The translations under genes were made by a program, and so were the position numbers. Under the pieces are notes generated by a model that was given only the letters and a program-made list of their open reading frames with translations, searched no databases and was not told where the DNA came from. Below are positions 37,379 to 46,438 of a stretch of DNA of 64,000 bases, piece after piece (position 1 is the stretch's first letter; the number at the start of each line of letters is the position of its first letter). The DNA is taken from positions 2,294,001-2,358,000 of the forward strand of contig NZ_CP012670.1 of assembly GCF_004135735.1 (NCBI RefSeq). The letters run 5' to 3'. The stretch comes from Sorangium cellulosum. GTDB lineage: Bacteria > Myxococcota_A > Polyangia > Polyangiales > Polyangiaceae.

Positions 37379-38152
37379 GTGGTGAAGTGGCTCCGTGCGT
37401 CGTCCTTCGCGGCGACGGCTGGCAGGGAGGTGGCCTCGTTCGCGCGGCAGGCGGTCCTGCTCCCGTACGACATCCGCTCGCCGGTGATCCCGCCCGCGGC
37501 GCGCGACGGCGATGACGTCGTGATCGTCCTGCACGGGCTCTTCGCGTCCGCCGGCGTCCTGCGGCCGTTGCGGGCGGCGATCGAGCGCCACGCGTCCACC
37601 GCGCGCGCGGCGCGGGCGGGCGGCCGGCCGGGCGCGGCGTCCGATGCCGCGCCGTGGTCGGTCCACACCGCGACGATGTCGTACGCGCCGGGGCCCGGCG
37701 TCGAGGTGCTCTCCTCGCGCCTCGCCGGCGTCGTGGCCGCGCTGCCGGCCGGGGTGCGCCTGCACCTCGTCGGTCACAGCCTCGGCGGGATCGTGTGCCG
37801 CTTCTTCGCGCAGGAGATCGGCGATCCTCGCGTCGTGCAGACGATCTCCATGGCGAGCCCGTTCGGCGGCATCCCGCGGGCCGCGCTGCTCGGCTTCGGC
37901 GGCGCGCGGGACCTCGACGCGTCGAGCCCGCTCCTGCGCCGCATCCTGCTCGGGACGGCGCGCTCTTGCGTCCCGCACCTGTCGATCATCGCGGGCGCGG
38001 ACACGCTGGTCCGCTCGCCCATCGCGCACGCGCTGCCGGGGGGCGAGGTGCGGGTGATGGAGGCGCGCGGCCACAACGCGCTCCTCTTCGACCCCGAGGT
38101 GGCCGCGCTCGTCGCGCGGCGGATCGTCGGCCGGCGCCTCGGCGCGCGCTGA
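37379..38152 (+). CDS. Alpha/beta hydrolase, lipase-like
   Basis: 257 aa from GTG 37379 (GTG 37382 equally possible), with TAAGGA upstream. DDVVIVLHGLFASAGVLRPL carries the oxyanion HG motif. RLHLVGHSLGGIVCRFF is the nucleophile elbow with Ser in GHSLGG, and a late Asp (SIIAGADTLVRS) and His (MEARGHNALLFDPEV) complete the triad. This arrangement matches small bacterial lipases/esterases and PGAP1-like hydrolases. No clear signal peptide. Substrate unknown. Confidence 0.8.
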   Translation: MVKWLRASSFAATAGREVASFARQAVLLPYDIRSPVIPPAARDGDDVVIVLHGLFASAGVLRPLRAAIERHASTARAARAGGRPGAASDAAPWSVHTATMSYAPGPGVEVLSSRLAGVVAALPAGVRLHLVGHSLGGIVCRFFAQEIGDPRVVQTISMASPFGGIPRAALLGFGGARDLDASSPLLRRILLGTARSCVPHLSIIAGADTLVRSPIAHALPGGEVRVMEARGHNALLFDPEVAALVARRIVGRRLGAR

Positions 38153-38191
38153 CCGGTATCGCCGCTCGGCGCTTCGTGGTAGCTCGCACGC

Positions 38192-38758
38192 GTGCGCTCG
38201 CCGATCGCCTCCCTCCTCGCCCTGGGCTCCCTGCTCGCCCCGCTCGCGTGGTCGTCGCCCTCGCGCGCGGACGCCTCCGCCTGGGTCTTCACCGGCGCCG
38301 GCGCCGTGGGCTGGAAGCAGGGCGACGCCGATCTCGTCGTCGACGGCGCGCTCTCGCTCGACGTCGGCGTCGGCACCACGCCGGACGCGCCCTTCATCTT
38401 CGGCGGCCTGGCGCGCGCGACGCCGATCCTCGGCAGCGGCGTCGATCTCGCGCTGCTCGCCCGCGTCGCGACCCGCGGCTTCCAGGCGGGCCAGCTCGGC
38501 CTGGCGCTCGACGCGGGCGGCTATGCGCGCTTCTGGGGCGAGCGCTCCACCGGCTTCACCGGCGCGCTCACCCTCGGCGCCCCGCTCGGCATCAGCCTGT
38601 CGCTCCAGGGCAGCGTCGGCACCGGCGACGCCGTGGCGTTCGGCGCCGTGGCCGGCATCGACCTGCTGCGCCTCACGGTCTATCGACAGGCGCTCCTGCC
38701 CGTGTGGCCGAACCCGTTCCCCGCGCAGGAGCGCCCCCAGGACGTAGCCCGCCGCTGA
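38192..38758 (+). CDS. Small secreted protein, probable outer-membrane beta-barrel
   Basis: 188 aa from GTG 38192. A Sec signal peptide (MRSPIASLLALGSLLAPLAW ending ADA, cleavage near residue 28) is followed by about eight alternating amphipathic strands rich in Gly, Ala and aromatic caps. Examples are GAVGWKQGDADLVVDGALSL and ISLSLQGSVG. It ends in a short Pro/Arg tail. It follows the hydrolase by 39 bp and may be co-transcribed. No named family recognised. Confidence 0.6.
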   Translation: MRSPIASLLALGSLLAPLAWSSPSRADASAWVFTGAGAVGWKQGDADLVVDGALSLDVGVGTTPDAPFIFGGLARATPILGSGVDLALLARVATRGFQAGQLGLALDAGGYARFWGERSTGFTGALTLGAPLGISLSLQGSVGTGDAVAFGAVAGIDLLRLTVYRQALLPVWPNPFPAQERPQDVARR

Positions 38759-38843
38759 CCGCCCGCGCCGCGCCCCTCATCACCCACAACGCCCATCGCC
38801 GCCGCCTCGCGCAAGAGGCGCGCGCCCCTCGTCCACGAGGTCA

Positions 38844-39102
38844 GCGCCGGCGGGTGGGTCTGCGCGCGCCGGCGTGGCGCGGGCGGGCGCGCCCAGCACC
38901 GACCGAGGTGCCATAAGGTTCAAGCGGGCTCGAGGTCTCAGGCGCGCCTCGTGTGGCGCGCAACGAAACGTCTCAGCAGGCAAGGCCCGAAGGGAGACAA
39001 GCCGGGCGGTGCTGTATGCGCAAGCGCTCACGCCCCCGTCTTGGCGGATGGCCGAGCGCCCGCCCGCGCCACGCCGGCGCGCGCAGACCCACCCGCCGGC
39101 GC
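38844..39102. repeat. Perfect 47-bp inverted repeat flanking 165 bp
   Basis: Arms at 38844-38890 and 39056-39102 are exact reverse complements over all 47 bp and lose pairing at the next base on each side. The loop (38891-39055) carries no credible gene. The element lies between the convergent ends of the secreted-protein gene and gcvPA. Two further small hairpins (38804-38819 and 38827-38840) precede it. It could be a non-autonomous (MITE-like) element, an invertible segment or an extreme terminator. No target-site duplication was evident. Confidence 0.9.
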
Positions 39103-39136
39103 GTGCAGCTCCGGAACGCCCCCCCTCGTGCCCTCC

Positions 39137-40501
39137 TCAGCCGCCGAACCCCGCCAGCGCCGTCACGAGCCGATCGAGATCCCCGCGCCCATGCCGCTCG
39201 GTCACCGCGACGAGGAGCTGGTCGCGCCGCCGCGGATCGATCCGCCCGAGATCGAGCCCCGCGATGATCCCCTGCTCCGCGAGCGCCCGCGTCAGCCTGC
39301 CGGCGTCCCCGCCGCGGACCTTCACGACGAACTCGTGGAAGGTCGGCGCCGGGAGCGGGAGCGCGTACCCGTCGAGCCGCGCGATCTCCCGCTTGAGGTA
39401 CTCGGCCTTCGCGAGGCACTGCCGCGCCGCCTCCACGAACCCGCGCTTGCCGAGCATGCACATGCGCATCGTGACCGCCGTCGCGCAGAGGCCGCTGTTC
39501 GTGCAGATGTTGCTGGTCGCGCGCTCGCGCCGGATGTGCTGCTCCCGGGTGGCGAGCGTCAGCACGTAGCCCCGGGTCCCGTGCTTGTCGACCGTCTCGC
39601 CGACCAGCCTGCCGGGCACCTGCTGCAGGTACTTGCGATCGTTCCTGCACGCGAACAGGCCCACGTTGGGGCCGCCGTACTGCGGCGGCAGCCCGAGCGG
39701 CTGGCCCTCCGCGACCGCGATGTCGGCGCCGAGCGCGCCCGGCGACTCGAGCAGCGCCAGCGCGTACGGATCCGGCGTGACCGTGATGAGTAGCGCGCCC
39801 TTCTGGTGACACGCCTCGGCCACCTTCCGGATGTCGCCGACCACGCCGAAGAAGTTCGGGTAGCCGACGACCACGCACGCCGTCGTCTCGTCGATCGCCC
39901 GCGTGAGCGCCGCGACGTCGGCGGCGCCGTCCTCGCCCACGTCGACGCGGGTCAGCGACGCCTTGCCGGTCCCGATGCCGTGCACGTAGGTCTCGACCGT
40001 GCCGACGTAGTCGGGGTGCACGCCCCCGGACAGCACGGTCCGCTCGCGCCCGGTGAGCCGGCGCGCCATCAGGACCGCCTCCGCGAGCGCGCTCGCGCCG
40101 TCGTACATCGACGCGTTGGCGACGGGCAGCCCGAGGATCTCGCTCACGATCGTCTGGAACTCGAAGATCACCTGGAGCGTGCCCTGGGCGACCTCGGGCT
40201 GGTACGGCGTGTAGGCCGTGTAGTACTCGCTGCGGAGCAGCAGCTGATCGGCGGCCGGCGGGAAGTGGTGCTCGTAGGCGCCGGCGCCCAGGAACGAGAG
40301 CATGCTCGCCGCGCGGTTCTTCTGGGCGAGCTCCTCGAGGTGCCGCATCAGCGACGCCTCGTCGAGGGGCGGGTCCAGCGACAGCGGGCCCTCGAAGCGC
40401 GCCTCCTTCGGGATGGCGCTGTAAAGCTCCTCGAGAGACGACAGGCCGACGGCCTGCAGCATCGCGCTGATTTCCTCGGGCGTATGGGGCAGGTAACGCA
40501 T
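39137..40501 (-). CDS. gcvPA: Glycine dehydrogenase (decarboxylating) subunit 1
   Basis: 454 aa from ATG 40501. N-terminal half of the two-subunit P-protein of the glycine cleavage system, which with GcvPB decarboxylates glycine using PLP and passes aminomethyl to lipoyl-GcvH. MRYLPHTPEEISAML, FLGAGAYEHHFPPAAD, YTPYQPEVAQGTLQVIFEFQT and MYDGASALAEA are classic. The PLP lysine belongs to subunit 2, which is not encoded here. It lies 39 bp after gcvH. Confidence 0.93.
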   Translation of the reverse strand: MRYLPHTPEEISAMLQAVGLSSLEELYSAIPKEARFEGPLSLDPPLDEASLMRHLEELAQKNRAASMLSFLGAGAYEHHFPPAADQLLLRSEYYTAYTPYQPEVAQGTLQVIFEFQTIVSEILGLPVANASMYDGASALAEAVLMARRLTGRERTVLSGGVHPDYVGTVETYVHGIGTGKASLTRVDVGEDGAADVAALTRAIDETTACVVVGYPNFFGVVGDIRKVAEACHQKGALLITVTPDPYALALLESPGALGADIAVAEGQPLGLPPQYGGPNVGLFACRNDRKYLQQVPGRLVGETVDKHGTRGYVLTLATREQHIRRERATSNICTNSGLCATAVTMRMCMLGKRGFVEAARQCLAKAEYLKREIARLDGYALPLPAPTFHEFVVKVRGGDAGRLTRALAEQGIIAGLDLGRIDPRRRDQLLVAVTERHGRGDLDRLVTALAGFGG

Positions 40502-40540
40502 GATCTTGCTGCGGAGAGGGGGGAGGCGGGGGCGCGGCGC

Positions 40541-40939
40541 TCAGTGCGCCGTCTTCAGGATCTCGGTGTAGGCGGCGGCGTCCAGGAGCCCGCCGAGCTC
40601 GCCCTGGTCCGAGGGCACGATCTCGATCATCCAGGCCTTGCCGTAGCAGTCCTCGTTGACGAGCTCGGGGCGGTTCTCCAGCTCCGCGTTCACGCGCTGG
40701 ACCTTGCCGCTCAGCGGCGCGAACAGATCGCTCAGCGTCTTGACGCTCTCGATCGTGCCGAAGGCCGTGCCCGCGGTGAGCGTGTCGCCCGGCTTCACGT
40801 CGAGGTTGACCAGCGTGATGTCGCCGAGCTGATCGACCGCGAAGGCGGTGATCCCGACGACCACGCGGTCGTCCTCCTGCTTGGCCCACTCGTGGTCCTT
40901 CGTGTACCGCCGGTCCGTTCGGACATCATCGCTCGCCAT
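40541..40939 (-). CDS. gcvH: Glycine cleavage system H protein
   Basis: 132 aa from ATG 40939, normal length. Lipoyl carrier shuttling the aminomethyl group between P, T and L proteins. RRYTKDHEWAK opens the domain, VVVGITAFAVDQLGDITLVNL follows, and the lipoylation site is Lys67 in GTIESVKTLS. NEDCYGKAWMIEIVPSD is typical of the C-terminal region. It lies between gcvT (71 bp upstream) and gcvPA. Confidence 0.95.
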   Translation of the reverse strand: MASDDVRTDRRYTKDHEWAKQEDDRVVVGITAFAVDQLGDITLVNLDVKPGDTLTAGTAFGTIESVKTLSDLFAPLSGKVQRVNAELENRPELVNEDCYGKAWMIEIVPSDQGELGGLLDAAAYTEILKTAH

Positions 40940-41010
40940 GTGACTCTTCTTTCTCCCTTTACGTGATCCCGGGGCGCCTGCGCGGCTCCCCCGCGGGGCT
41001 CGATCGCGGG

Positions 41011-42132
41011 TCAGGCCCGCTTGTAGAACGGGGTCTTGACCACCACCGCCTCGACCGAGCGGCCCCGGCAGTCGACCTGGAAGGCGGTCCCGATCTTGGC
41101 CATCGAGGCCGGCAGGTACCCGAGCCCGATGTTCTTGCCGACGGTCGGCCCCGGGCTGCCGCTCGTGCAGACGCCGACCTTCTCGCCCGCGGCGTCGAGC
41201 AACGGGTAGCCGTGGCGCGCGATGCCGCGCCCCACCATCTCGAAGCCGACCAGCTTGCGCGAGGGCCCCTCGTCCTTGACGCGCTGGAGCGCGGCGCGCC
41301 CGATGAAGTCGCCCTTGTCGAGCTTCACCACCCAGCCGAGGCCCGCCTCGATCGGGTTCGTGGTCTCGTCGATGTCGTTGCCGTAGAGCGACAGGCGCGC
41401 CTCGAGGCGGAGCGTGTCGCGCGCGCCGAGGCCCGCCGCCTCGATGCCGAGCGGGCCGCCGAGCTCCATGAGCGCCCGCCACAGCCGCTGCGCGTCCGAG
41501 GGGGAGCAGAAAATCTCGATGCCGTCCTCGCCGGTGTAGCCGGTGCGGGCCACCGTGCAGCGGATGTTGGCGAGCGTCGCGTCGCGGAAGTGGAACGCCG
41601 GCAGATCGCGCAGCGCGGCGCCGTCGCCGCCCGCGAGCGCCACGATGTCGAGCGCCTTCGGCCCCTGGATCGCCATCATCGCCGTGCGGTCCGAGGCGTC
41701 CTCGAAGCTGCAGTGACCCTGCGCCGCGCCCCGGAAGTGGGCGGCGATCTTGTCGCGGTTCGAGGCGTTGCAGACGATGAGCCACTGGCGCGCGTCGATC
41801 CGGTAGACGAGGAGGTCGTCGAGGATCGTGCCGCCCTCGTTGCACGCGCAGGTGTAGAACGCGTGGCCGTCTTCCAGCTTCGAGGCGTCGTTCGTGATGA
41901 GGTAATCGACCACCTGCCCGGCGTGGTCGCCGCTCAGGATCATCTCGCCCATGTGCGAGACGTCGAAGAGCCCGGCCGCCGTGCGCACCGCCCTGTGCTC
42001 CTCGGTGACGCCTCTGTACTGGACCGGCATCTCCCAGCCGGCGAACGGGACCATGCGCCCGCCGAGCTTGATGTGCTCGTCATAGAGCGGGGTCCTTCGG
42101 AGGGGAGCGGAGGGGAGCGGCTTCGTCGACAC
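41011..42132 (-). CDS. gcvT: Glycine cleavage system T protein (aminomethyltransferase)
   Basis: 373 aa from GTG 42132. Transfers the C1 unit from aminomethyl-lipoyl-GcvH to tetrahydrofolate, releasing ammonia. TPLYDEHIKLGGRMVPFAGWEMPVQY starts the protein, GLFDVSHMGEMILSG carries the conserved Asp, and TGYTGEDGIEIF and RDTLRLEARLSLYGNDIDE are folate-site motifs. First gene of the gcvT-gcvH-gcvPA run. I looked for a glycine riboswitch in the 114 bp upstream and saw no tandem aptamer consensus. Confidence 0.94.
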   Translation of the reverse strand: MSTKPLPSAPLRRTPLYDEHIKLGGRMVPFAGWEMPVQYRGVTEEHRAVRTAAGLFDVSHMGEMILSGDHAGQVVDYLITNDASKLEDGHAFYTCACNEGGTILDDLLVYRIDARQWLIVCNASNRDKIAAHFRGAAQGHCSFEDASDRTAMMAIQGPKALDIVALAGGDGAALRDLPAFHFRDATLANIRCTVARTGYTGEDGIEIFCSPSDAQRLWRALMELGGPLGIEAAGLGARDTLRLEARLSLYGNDIDETTNPIEAGLGWVVKLDKGDFIGRAALQRVKDEGPSRKLVGFEMVGRGIARHGYPLLDAAGEKVGVCTSGSPGPTVGKNIGLGYLPASMAKIGTAFQVDCRGRSVEAVVVKTPFYKRA

Positions 42133-42246
42133 GGGCGCGATCTACTTCGAATGGTCGAGGATGTCGACTGGCGCGGCGCCCTCTCGCGACGCATGGTGTC
42201 GACGCGGCGGGGGGCGCGCAAGCGAGCGCACGCGCCGGCGTCGCGC

Positions 42247-42786
42247 TCACTCGAGGCGGGTGGGATCGAGCACCTTGCCGTCCGGCGTGAGCCCGTGGCG
42301 GCGCCAGCGCTCCTCGACGGACAGACCTGGCTCCGGCGGCGGACGGGTCTCGTCGCGGACGACCAGCTCCGAGACGTGCGCGCGCGAGACGACCTCGATC
42401 CGGACCTTGCGTTGCGGCGCGCTCTTCACGGTCGCCTGCGCGAAGATCGTCTTGCCCGGGCCGGTCTCGACGCGGCCCGCGAGGACGCGCGTCCGGACGT
42501 AGTTCGCCACGCGCTCGGCCGAGATTTCCCCCGTCGCGAAGACCGCGTCGGAGAAGCGCGCGCTCACCCTCATGCGCCGCGGGATGGGGAGCCCGAACGC
42601 CTGCTCGACGCCCTCGGCGAGCTCGCCCGGCAGCACCTGATCGACGGGCGGCCTCGGCGCCGGGGCGGCGGTGGGCGCCGGCGGCGGCGGCGCGTCCGCG
42701 TCGCCGCGGCACGAGAGCGCCGCGGGCGCGGCGCACGCGGCGCACGCGGCGAGCGCCGCGGCGCGCGACAGCCGGGCCCGCGTCAT
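42247..42786 (-). CDS. Lipoprotein at the end of the pilus operon
   Basis: 179 aa from ATG 42786, overlapping the PilY1 stop as ATGA, so translationally coupled to it. The signal ends in a lipobox (PAALSC, Cys about 26). A Pro/Ala linker leads to a domain with AEGVEQAFGLPIPRRM, FATGEISAERVANYVRTRV and TIFAQATVKSAPQRKVRIEVV, possibly a small alpha/beta fold. No family recognised. The coupling suggests a role with the type IV pilus tip complex. Confidence 0.65.
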   Translation of the reverse strand: MTRARLSRAAALAACAACAAPAALSCRGDADAPPPPAPTAAPAPRPPVDQVLPGELAEGVEQAFGLPIPRRMRVSARFSDAVFATGEISAERVANYVRTRVLAGRVETGPGKTIFAQATVKSAPQRKVRIEVVSRAHVSELVVRDETRPPPEPGLSVEERWRRHGLTPDGKVLDPTRLE

Positions 42787-45700
42787 TCGACGATGCCCGC
42801 CCACGAGTCGATCCTGACCACGGTGCGCGGCGGTTGCAGCGTCCTCGTCGTGGTGCGCGCCTCGCCTCCCTGGGCGTCCTCCGCGCCCGCGGCGCCGGTG
42901 TGGTAGACGAGCTGGTACTCGGGCGCGGTGGCCTGCTTGACGATGGTCTGCGCGCCGAAATGCGGATCGGCGAACGACTCCACCTCCACGCACGTCGGCT
43001 TCTGCGTCACGGCCACGCCGAAGATGATCGAGCCCGGGGGCTCGTCCACGTGGTCGGGGAGATCGTCGCCGTCCTCGGGCGGCGCGTCCGGATCGGGCAC
43101 GAGGCACCCGTTCGGGTACGCCGCCGGGGTCCCGTCCTCGCCGCGCAGGTAGTCGACGCCCCAGAGCGAGCCGAACCCGTCGGCGCACGCGTAGGTCCCG
43201 GGCGCCGCCGGCGTGAACGTCGCGAAGTACGCGCAGCCGTTGAAGAGGGAGATGGGCCCGGTCACGCGCTTGCCGTTCGTGAACGGGATGGCCCAGTTCT
43301 CGCTGACGCGGAAGCTCCCGTTGTGCGGCCGCTCGGTCAGCGACCAGACGCGCGTGTTGATGTCGCCGCCCGCGGTGAACGTCTCCTGATCGCCCGTGGA
43401 GAACAGGATCACCCGGTTGCCCTGCGGGTCGAGGCTCACGACCGGCACCGTCTGGATCGGCTGGCCGCTCGTCGCGGTGTCGCCCGGGATCGAGTACGCG
43501 TCCCAGGCGAGATCCACCTCCCACTCGCCCGGCTTCGCCCCCGTCAGGTTGACGCGCCAGAGCGTCCCGTCGGCGTCGCCGACGTAGACGCGATCGGCCA
43601 CCTGGCCGACCTGCGACGGGAACGGCACCGGGACGCCGCTGATCGGCGAGTCGAAGTCGACCACCTGGGTCCGCGGCGCGAGCCCGCCCGGCGCCTCGGA
43701 GAGGTGGCCGCGGAACGTCTGGAGCACCTCGCCCGTGTCGAGCCGGACGATGGTGAGCGAGCGCGCCGGGCCGACGGGGCCGCCGTCGCTGGCGTTGCCC
43801 CAGCACCGCACCTCGTCGCGGACATCGAGCGTGCCCGTCGGGGCGAAGAGCGGCGTCGTCGTGTTCTTCCGCGCGCACGTGCCGGGGCCGAGCCCGGCGG
43901 AGCCGCCGGCCAGGATGGCGACCGACACCTTCTTGATCTCACCCTCGTCCTCGAGCTCCACCATCGCGATCGCCGGCGTCGGCGGCCTGTCGCCGAACAG
44001 CGGCGCGCCGCTGTCGTCCGTGGAGAGCTGCCAGAGGAACCGGGGGCTCCGCGGGTCGGTCACGTCGAGCGCGTAGTAGAAGCTGCCGTTCACGACGCCG
44101 CTGCTGGCGACCAGCACGGTGCGCCACGTCGCGCCGCCGCCCGTGCCCGCGGCCGCGGCCTGCTCGGCCGTGCGCTCGAAGATGACGTTCCTCACGACGG
44201 GCGCGCCGTCGAGCAGCAGCGACTGCTGGTTGAACGTCGGCAGGAGGCGCGGCAGGACGTGGGGCGGCAGGAAGGACCAGAGCTCGTTGTTCTGGACCCG
44301 GTCCACCTTGAGCGAGTCGGTCGGATCGGTCGTCGCGGCCACCTGGAAGGCGTGGAGCTGCCCGTCGGTCGTGGCCGTGTAGAGCACGAGCGGCCGGTTC
44401 GCCTGGGCCTCCGCGAAGAGCTGGTAGGACTCGTCGGGGATGAGGTCGCGCGGCGGCCCCACCACCACGGGGGTCGAGTGATAGATGCTGCCGAGCTCGT
44501 TCCCGTCGCGCGACGGGAGGTCCGACGGCATCTCGTCGCCGGTCTGCCACCGGACGATGCGCTCGGCGCAGATCTCGGGGGTGCTGGCCTGCAGCCCGCC
44601 CGCGCACTCGGAGCGCACGGCCAGGGTGGTGTTGTCGGCGACGTCGAGCGCGCGCCACGCCGGGGCGAGCTCGCTCGCGAGCACCGACGCCGTCGCGGGC
44701 GCGCCGCTGCCGGTCACCGTGCCGGTGTAGCTGCCGAGCCCGTCGTTCACGCCCGCGGGGCGGATGCTCCGCGTCGAGTGGATGTCTCCGCCGTCGAGCG
44801 CGCCGATCACGGTGAAGAACCTGCGCGGCCGCTCCAGATCGTTGGAGTTCACGTTGGCCGCGAAATCGTCGCCCTTGCCGGGGTCGATGTCCTCGAGCTG
44901 CGTCTCCAGCGGACCGTTCCCCGGAGCGCTGCAGACGAAGCGCTTGCGCTCGAGGTTGCCGGTCCAGAGCGAGCCGTCCGGCGGCGGGTTGAACGACGCC
45001 GAGAACTGGTACGCGACCCCCTCGGCGGTGCTGCCGGTGGTGCCGGTCGCGGCCGCCGTGGCGAAGACGGGGAGGGTGCGGCTCGTCGAGTTCGCCGCGA
45101 TGTGCGCGAAGATCTGCGACATCACCGCGGAGAGCTCGTTCGCGTCGTCCGGGAAGTAGCCGTGATCGGTCCCGCCCTCGACGGCGATGCGCGCGAGCGT
45201 GCAGCACGCCTTGGCCGCCCCGGTGGGGGCGTCACAGCGCCCTCCGGGCAGGAAATCGGACTGGGCGATCGTCGCGCAGTCGAACCCCGCCTCGGTGGAC
45301 AGGCCGAACCCGACCGCGTAGGTCCGGACGCGCAGGTTCGGGTTCGTGTGGCTGTTGAGCGCGTGCGCGATGGTGTGCGGCTCCTCGTAAGGACAGCCCG
45401 TCCCCTCCGGGCCCGGGCCCGCGGCCTGGGCGCAGCTCGGGCGCAGGTCGAGGTTCGGCTCGCCGTCGGAGATGAGCACGATCGAGCTCTTGCGGCAGCC
45501 GCCGCTGATGTACGGGTCGGCGCGAGGGCCGAGCGGCCGGCCGTTCCACTCCGACCCGTCGTCCAGCAGGTAACGGCGCGCGTCCTCCAGCATCCCGGCG
45601 ATCGGCGTCGCGCCGTATGGCCGCATCGCGATGAGCGCCTGCTGGATGCGCTGGTTGGTGGCGCGAACGTCGGTGACCGGCGCGCTGTAGTCCGGGAAGG

Positions 45701-46424
45701 GGATGAGCGGCCCTTCCCAGAGCGGCGCGGCCGGGTTCCTGGCGCCGACCTCCACCTCCTGGGGCGCGCAGTCGGGCGGGTTGCCCTGCGCCGGATAGCC
45801 GCCGGTCTGGAAGTCGGGGAAATAGCTCCACATGCCCTCCACGCCGTCCGCGGGGTTGGGCGCGCCGCCGAGCCACCCGGTGCTCGCGTCGGGGAGCGTG
45901 TCGAACGTCATGAGCGAGAACCGGATCCGGTCCTCGTAGATGTCGAGCAGGCCGGACGAAGGCGGCCACGCGCAGCCCTGGGTCCGGTCGTTGTAGAGGT
46001 GGAAGCTCACCTGATCGTGGGTCGCCCCGGGGCCCGCCGTGCAGCCGTTGGAGAGCAGGCGATGAAACGGGATATGGTAGTTGCTGTCGTAGGGATTCAC
46101 CGTCCCGATGCGGAACTCCTCGATGAACTCGGTGCTCGTGCGGGGCTGGGCGTAACAGGAGAAGTTCTCGATGGGGCCCGTGAGCGACTCGACGAGCTTC
46201 GCCCAGCGGCTCTTCCGGTCCTCGGAGGCGGGGGGAGAGAGCGGGTTGCAGTCCGGCTCCTGGCCAGAGACCGTCCTCTCCATCGATCCCGACGTGTCGA
46301 CGAGCAGGAGGACGTTGGGCAGCGGCGGCTCCACGTCCATCGCCTGCGCGCGGGCGCGCGCCGCGAGGAGGCCGATCGTCGTCGCGGAGCCCGTCATGAC
46401 AAGTACCTTCGTCAAGCTTCGCAT
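42783..46424 (-). CDS. pilY1: PilY1-like type IV pilus tip adhesin with von Willebrand A domain
   Basis: 1213 aa. ATG 46424 has GGAG 8 nt upstream; ATG 46442 (ATGA overlap with pilX) is possible. After a signal peptide, residues about 25-330 are a VWA domain whose MIDAS begins LLLVDTSGSM. The C-terminal 550 residues are the PilY1/PilC beta-propeller: PLVLYTATTDGQLHAFQV, GSFYYALDVTDPRSPRFLW, VYVGDADGTLWRVNL and a late CAYFATFTP. PilY1 caps minor pilins, primes pilus assembly and mediates adhesion and surface sensing. Here it should serve social (twitching) motility or adhesion. Confidence 0.9.
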   Translation of the reverse strand: MRSLTKVLVMTGSATTIGLLAARARAQAMDVEPPLPNVLLLVDTSGSMERTVSGQEPDCNPLSPPASEDRKSRWAKLVESLTGPIENFSCYAQPRTSTEFIEEFRIGTVNPYDSNYHIPFHRLLSNGCTAGPGATHDQVSFHLYNDRTQGCAWPPSSGLLDIYEDRIRFSLMTFDTLPDASTGWLGGAPNPADGVEGMWSYFPDFQTGGYPAQGNPPDCAPQEVEVGARNPAAPLWEGPLIPFPDYSAPVTDVRATNQRIQQALIAMRPYGATPIAGMLEDARRYLLDDGSEWNGRPLGPRADPYISGGCRKSSIVLISDGEPNLDLRPSCAQAAGPGPEGTGCPYEEPHTIAHALNSHTNPNLRVRTYAVGFGLSTEAGFDCATIAQSDFLPGGRCDAPTGAAKACCTLARIAVEGGTDHGYFPDDANELSAVMSQIFAHIAANSTSRTLPVFATAAATGTTGSTAEGVAYQFSASFNPPPDGSLWTGNLERKRFVCSAPGNGPLETQLEDIDPGKGDDFAANVNSNDLERPRRFFTVIGALDGGDIHSTRSIRPAGVNDGLGSYTGTVTGSGAPATASVLASELAPAWRALDVADNTTLAVRSECAGGLQASTPEICAERIVRWQTGDEMPSDLPSRDGNELGSIYHSTPVVVGPPRDLIPDESYQLFAEAQANRPLVLYTATTDGQLHAFQVAATTDPTDSLKVDRVQNNELWSFLPPHVLPRLLPTFNQQSLLLDGAPVVRNVIFERTAEQAAAAGTGGGATWRTVLVASSGVVNGSFYYALDVTDPRSPRFLWQLSTDDSGAPLFGDRPPTPAIAMVELEDEGEIKKVSVAILAGGSAGLGPGTCARKNTTTPLFAPTGTLDVRDEVRCWGNASDGGPVGPARSLTIVRLDTGEVLQTFRGHLSEAPGGLAPRTQVVDFDSPISGVPVPFPSQVGQVADRVYVGDADGTLWRVNLTGAKPGEWEVDLAWDAYSIPGDTATSGQPIQTVPVVSLDPQGNRVILFSTGDQETFTAGGDINTRVWSLTERPHNGSFRVSENWAIPFTNGKRVTGPISLFNGCAYFATFTPAAPGTYACADGFGSLWGVDYLRGEDGTPAAYPNGCLVPDPDAPPEDGDDLPDHVDEPPGSIIFGVAVTQKPTCVEVESFADPHFGAQTIVKQATAPEYQLVYHTGAAGAEDAQGGEARTTTRTLQPPRTVVRIDSWAGIVE

Positions 46425-46438
46425 CGTGTGCTCCGGGG

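Noticed and set aside
38891..39055. Glycine riboswitch in the inverted-repeat loop near gcv genes
   Set aside because: It lies at the 3' end of the operon, and the expected tandem aptamer motifs are not in the correct order on either strand.
42133..42246. Glycine riboswitch upstream of gcvT
   Set aside because: Only 114 bp and no recognisable aptamer consensus.
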